Notes under the pieces: generated by a model
What the model was told of the DNA's origin: nothing
Database searches by the model: none
The model's input: the letters and a program-made list of their open reading frames with translations, nothing else
Program-made: the position numbers and the translations under genes
NCBI RefSeq assembly: GCF_028993635.1
Contig: NZ_CP118631.1
Location: forward strand, 3,348,001-3,412,000
Length of the DNA: 64,000 nucleotides
Source of the DNA: Mucilaginibacter sp. SJ
GTDB taxonomy: Bacteria; Bacteroidota; Bacteroidia; Sphingobacteriales; Sphingobacteriaceae
Direction of reading: 5' to 3'
Shown: positions 61,534 through 64,000 of the stretch, piece after piece
Layout: each line of letters starts with the position of its first letter
Numbering within the stretch: the first letter of the stretch is position 1

Positions 61534-61650
61534 TAAACTGCCGCGGGCTTTCAGCCCGTGGTGAATCACTATGTAAGCTTTCAGCTCACATTTCTTCAGC
61601 TGAAAGCTGAAACTATGCGCAACCACGGGCTGAAAGCCTGCGGCAGTTTA
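61534..61650. repeat. Large palindromic repeat (REP/BIME-like)
   Basis: Outer arms 61534-61562 and 61622-61650 pair at 28 of 29 bases (TAAACTGCCGC...GGCTTTCAGCCCGTGGT). Inside, AGCTTTCAGCT (61576-61586) faces AGCTGAAAGCT (61598-61608). Outer and inner share the word CTTTCAGC, the same nested design as 7711-7861. Confidence 0.82.
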
Positions 61651-61663
61651 TTCTTATATAAAC

Positions 61664-61696
61664 AAAAAAAGCGATGAGCCCAAACCCATCGCTTTT
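61664..61696 (-). terminator. Intrinsic terminator of the pdh operon
   Basis: Stem AAAAGCGATG/CATCGCTTTT with a ten-base loop. On the minus strand it is followed by TTTGTTTATATAAG. It lies about 40 bases beyond the pdhC stop. Confidence 0.82.
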
Positions 61697-61698
61697 CA

Positions 61699-61731
61699 AA
61701 ATCCGAAATCGAAAATCTGATATTCGAAATC
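61699..61731 (-). repeat. Word array between pdhC stop and its terminator (GATTTCGGATTT family)
   Basis: On the minus strand, GATTTCGAATATCAGATT and then TTCGATTTCGGATTT occupy the gap between stop (61738) and terminator (61696). 19 bases are identical to the array after the VOC gene at 10014-10032. Confidence 0.7.
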
Positions 61732-61737
61732 AATAAA

Positions 61738-63411
61738 TTATATCAGCAGCCTTACCGGCTCTTCTAATAATTGTTTTAATGTTTGCAGGAAGGCAGCAGC
61801 TGTAGCCCCGTCAACCACGCGGTGGTCGGCGCTCAGGGTAACCTTCATGATGTTGCCAGGTACTACCGCACCATTTTTAACAACCGGAACGGCCTGGATA
61901 CCGCTTACAGCAAGGATACAAGCATTTGGTGTGTTAATGATGGCAGTAAACTCGTCAACACCAAACATACCAAGGTTTGAAATGGTGAAAGTTGAACCTT
62001 CCATTTCATTTGGCTGCAGTTTTTTAGCTTTTGCTTTGCCAGCAAACTCTTTCACTTCAACCGAAATGTGGCTTAATGATTTACCATCGGCAAATTTGAT
62101 AACCGGAACCAGTAAACCTTCGTCAACAGCAACGGCAACGCCAACGTGAACATGCTCATTAGTGCGGATCTTATCACCCAGGAATGATGAGTTGATAGCA
62201 GGGTGCTGCCTTAAGGCTACAGCACAAGCTTTAACAACAAAATCATTAAATGAAATTTTAACCGGAGCAATCTCGTTCATACGGGTACGGGCAGTAATTG
62301 CCTGATCCATATCAATGCTCATGGTTACGTAGAAATGCGGAGCAGTAAACAAACTTTCGCTTAAGCGGCGGCTGATAGCTTTACGCATTTGAGTAACCGG
62401 CCTTTCGCTAAATTTCTCTTCGCCTGTAAAGGTTGGCAATACGATAGGTGCCTTTGCAGCGGGAGCGGCAGACGGAGCAGCGGCAGGCGTAGCTTCGGCA
62501 GCAGCAGCCGGTTTGGCCGACGGTGTAAATTCCTCCACATCCTTTTTAATGATGCGGCCGCCTTCGGCGCTGCCTTTTACATCATTAAGGTTGATACCTT
62601 TATCTTTAGCTATTTTACGTGCCAGCGGTGATGCTTTAACGCGGCTGTCATCAGTGTTAGAAGCTTCAGTGGCAGTAGCAGTTGCAGTTGCAGTCGCCTC
62701 CGTTTTAGTTTCAGTAGCAGGTGCAGCTTCATCGGCGGCAGGAGCCGAACCACCATCCTGTAATAACGGTGTGATATCGGTACCTTCTTTACCTACTATA
62801 GCAATGATATCATTTACTTTAGCGGCTTCACCTTCTTTAACACCTATATATAACAAGGTACCGGCCTCGTAACCCACAACTTCCATGGTAGCCTTATCGG
62901 TTGCCACATCGGCCAGTGAATCATCTGCTTTTACTTTATCGCCAACTTTAAAGTTCCATTTTTCAATGGTACCTTCGGTCATGGTGTCGCTCAATAATGG
63001 CATGCGGATAACCGTAGCCGGAATGCTTGATAAATCAACCTTAGGTGCAGCTGGTGCCGGAGTAGCGGCAGGTGCTTTGTCGGCAGCGGGTGCTGCTTCT
63101 TTAGCAGGTTCTTCGGCCGGTTTTGCAGCAGCGCCGCTGCCAGCCTGATCAAGTAAAGACTTGTAATCTTCACCTTCTTTACCTAAAATGGCAATAACAG
63201 AATCAACCGGGGCGGCAGCACCTTCCTGTATACCTATATACAGCAATGTACCATCCTGGTACGATTCAAAATCCATGGTAGCTTTATCAGTTTCAATCTC
63301 GGCCAGTACATCGCCCGATTTAACCTTGTCGCCAACTTTTTTATGCCATTTCGCCAATACCCCTTCGGTCATGGTATCGCTCATTTTAGGCATTTTTACT
63401 ACTTCGGCCAT
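61738..63411 (-). CDS. pdhC: Pyruvate dehydrogenase E2, dihydrolipoamide acetyltransferase
   Basis: A 557-residue E2 with two lipoyl domains (about 1-80 and 133-210). Each has the lipoyl lysine in a DKATM motif (ETDKATMDF, VATDKATMEV). Alanine/proline-rich linkers follow. The E3-binding domain is at about 262-297 (ASPLARKIAKDKGINLNDVKG). The catalytic domain (about 330-557) ends with DHRVVDGATAAAFLQTL, carrying the active-site His and Asp. It accepts acetyl from E1 and passes it to CoA. Lipoylation depends on enzymes such as LipB (29897-30652). Downstream of pdhA on the same strand. Confidence 0.96.
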   Translation of the reverse strand: MAEVVKMPKMSDTMTEGVLAKWHKKVGDKVKSGDVLAEIETDKATMDFESYQDGTLLYIGIQEGAAAPVDSVIAILGKEGEDYKSLLDQAGSGAAAKPAEEPAKEAAPAADKAPAATPAPAAPKVDLSSIPATVIRMPLLSDTMTEGTIEKWNFKVGDKVKADDSLADVATDKATMEVVGYEAGTLLYIGVKEGEAAKVNDIIAIVGKEGTDITPLLQDGGSAPAADEAAPATETKTEATATATATATEASNTDDSRVKASPLARKIAKDKGINLNDVKGSAEGGRIIKKDVEEFTPSAKPAAAAEATPAAAPSAAPAAKAPIVLPTFTGEEKFSERPVTQMRKAISRRLSESLFTAPHFYVTMSIDMDQAITARTRMNEIAPVKISFNDFVVKACAVALRQHPAINSSFLGDKIRTNEHVHVGVAVAVDEGLLVPVIKFADGKSLSHISVEVKEFAGKAKAKKLQPNEMEGSTFTISNLGMFGVDEFTAIINTPNACILAVSGIQAVPVVKNGAVVPGNIMKVTLSADHRVVDGATAAAFLQTLKQLLEEPVRLLI

Positions 63412-63449
63412 ATATTATTTATATGTGTTTAAATTTAGTAATTTTCTGT

Positions 63450-63528
63450 TGTCCGAAAGTCTGATGTCCGCAGTCTGAAAGTTTTTTGACTAATGACTTT
63501 GGGTTTAAGACTCCCGACTTAAAACTTA
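63450..63528 (-). repeat. Stop-adjacent word array between pdhA and pdhC (AAGTCGGGAGTC family)
   Basis: The pdhA TAA (63526-63528) is followed on its strand by GTTTTAAGTCGGGAGTCTTAA and then words like AGACTGCGGACATCAGACTT. It shares a 15-base word exactly with the array after dcd (28388-28507). The array lies inside an operon, not at its end. Confidence 0.65.
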
Positions 63529-64000
63529 GTCCCTGATATAAGGGTAATCTTCCTGAACATAAACATCTGTATATAATTCAGATGCATCCGGCCATGGCGA
63601 TTCTTCAGCAAACTTAACCGCTTCGTCAACAATAGCTTTGATCTTGGCGTCCATTTCATCAAACCATGCTTCTTCAGCATATTTTTCGGCAAGGATAGTT
63701 TGTTTGGTAGCCTCAAGAGGGTCTTTCGCTTTATAGCTTTCCAACTCCTCTTTAGTACGATACTTTTGCGGATCGGACATGGAGTGACCTTTATAGCGGT
63801 AAGTACGCATTTCAAGGAAGGTTGGGCCTTCGCCTGCACGCGCGCGCTGAACAGCTTCGTCCATTGCTACGTGTACCGCAGCAGGGTCCATACCATCAAC
63901 AGCCGATGAAGGGATACCATAAGGCAGGCCTAATTTATAAATATCAGTCTGCGCGGTTGTACGCTCAACAGAAGTACCCATGGCATAACCATTGTTTTCG
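63526..64000 (-). CDS. pdhA: Pyruvate dehydrogenase E1 alpha subunit, N-terminal part outside window
   Basis: The C-terminal 157 residues of E1 alpha; the frame is open to base 64000 and the start lies beyond. It begins in ENNGYAMGTSVERTTAQTDI, the family stretch after the thiamine-diphosphate site. Then come GEGPTFLEMRTYRYKGHSMS and DPQKYRTKEELESYKAKDP, including the phosphorylation-loop-like RYKGHSMSDP. It decarboxylates pyruvate with E1 beta and passes acetyl to the E2 encoded next. The gap to pdhC is about 114 bases. Confidence 0.95.
   Translation of the reverse strand, partial: ENNGYAMGTSVERTTAQTDIYKLGLPYGIPSSAVDGMDPAAVHVAMDEAVQRARAGEGPTFLEMRTYRYKGHSMSDPQKYRTKEELESYKAKDPLEATKQTILAEKYAEEAWFDEMDAKIKAIVDEAVKFAEESPWPDASELYTDVYVQEDYPYIRD

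Noticed and set aside
61783..63478. Several open frames opposite pdhC
   Set aside because: They are shadows of the alanine/proline-rich linkers on the other strand. The coding signal and motifs belong to pdhC.
1..64000. tRNA, rRNA or insertion-sequence genes
   Set aside because: Scanning the intergenic regions showed no cloverleaf-type CCA-ending segments, rRNA text or transposase-like proteins.

Overview
The window comes from a Bacteroidota chromosome, most likely a Sphingobacteriaceae member close to Mucilaginibacter or Pedobacter. The signs are BshA (bacillithiol), FecR/ECF-sigma and TonB-receptor genes, DUF4369-TlpA proteins, a type IX secretion (CHU_C) tail, the -33/-7 promoter style (TTTG ... 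TAnnTTTG), poor Shine-Dalgarno use, and short dispersed repeats typical of that family. GC content looks moderate. I see no rRNA, tRNA, insertion sequence, prophage or CRISPR array; the region is ordinary chromosomal backbone rich in small repeats.

Layout. 1-5.2 kb: a truncated FecR anti-sigma gene divergent from an ECF sigma factor, a MacA-like adaptor with its TolC partner, and a polysaccharide deacetylase. 5.4-10 kb: a methyltransferase, a CLC-F type fluoride/proton antiporter preceded by a recognisable fluoride riboswitch, a small conserved protein, bshA and a VOC protein. 10-18 kb: a TonB-domain protein, a TonB-dependent receptor, a lipoprotein, two tandem TlpA-type proteins and an arginase-fold protein. 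18-25 kb: an epimerase, an unusual phosphoserine phosphatase fused to a SerA remnant plus ACT domain, a universal stress protein, tryptophan 2,3-dioxygenase, ilvE, a histidine phosphatase, clpS and a secreted RGG-rich protein. 25-33.7 kb: a 42-bp tandem array, an MG2/TonB-plug protein, dcd, a PPTase-lipB-SGNH operon, an Xre-RES toxin-antitoxin pair and L-serine dehydratase. 33.8-41.6 kb: a membrane-protein block ending in the SpoIIM-DUF4129-DUF4350-MoxR-DUF58 operon. 41.9-51.4 kb: tex, prfA, an lpxH-like gene, small secreted proteins, an outer-membrane barrel, a prolyl oligopeptidase and an SGNH hydrolase. 51.5-57 kb: one giant Ig-repeat T9SS substrate. 57.4-61 kb: trpC, trpG and trpE with a leader-peptide attenuator. 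61-64 kb: a small membrane protein, pdhC and partial pdhA.

Most notable: (1) a complete trp attenuator: a 22-codon leader peptide with three Trp codons, an intrinsic terminator and a competing antiterminator; (2) a fluoride riboswitch-CLC-F pair; (3) a SerB-SerA fusion that has lost the SerA NAD-binding domain but kept the ACT domain; (4) a recurring pattern in which arrays of short repeated words from at least seven sequence families begin at or within a few bases of stop codons, in several cases lying between the stop and an intrinsic terminator; (5) a trp cluster lacking trpD, with palindromic repeats where trpD would be expected and repeat sequence forming the trpE stop and the trpG N-terminus.
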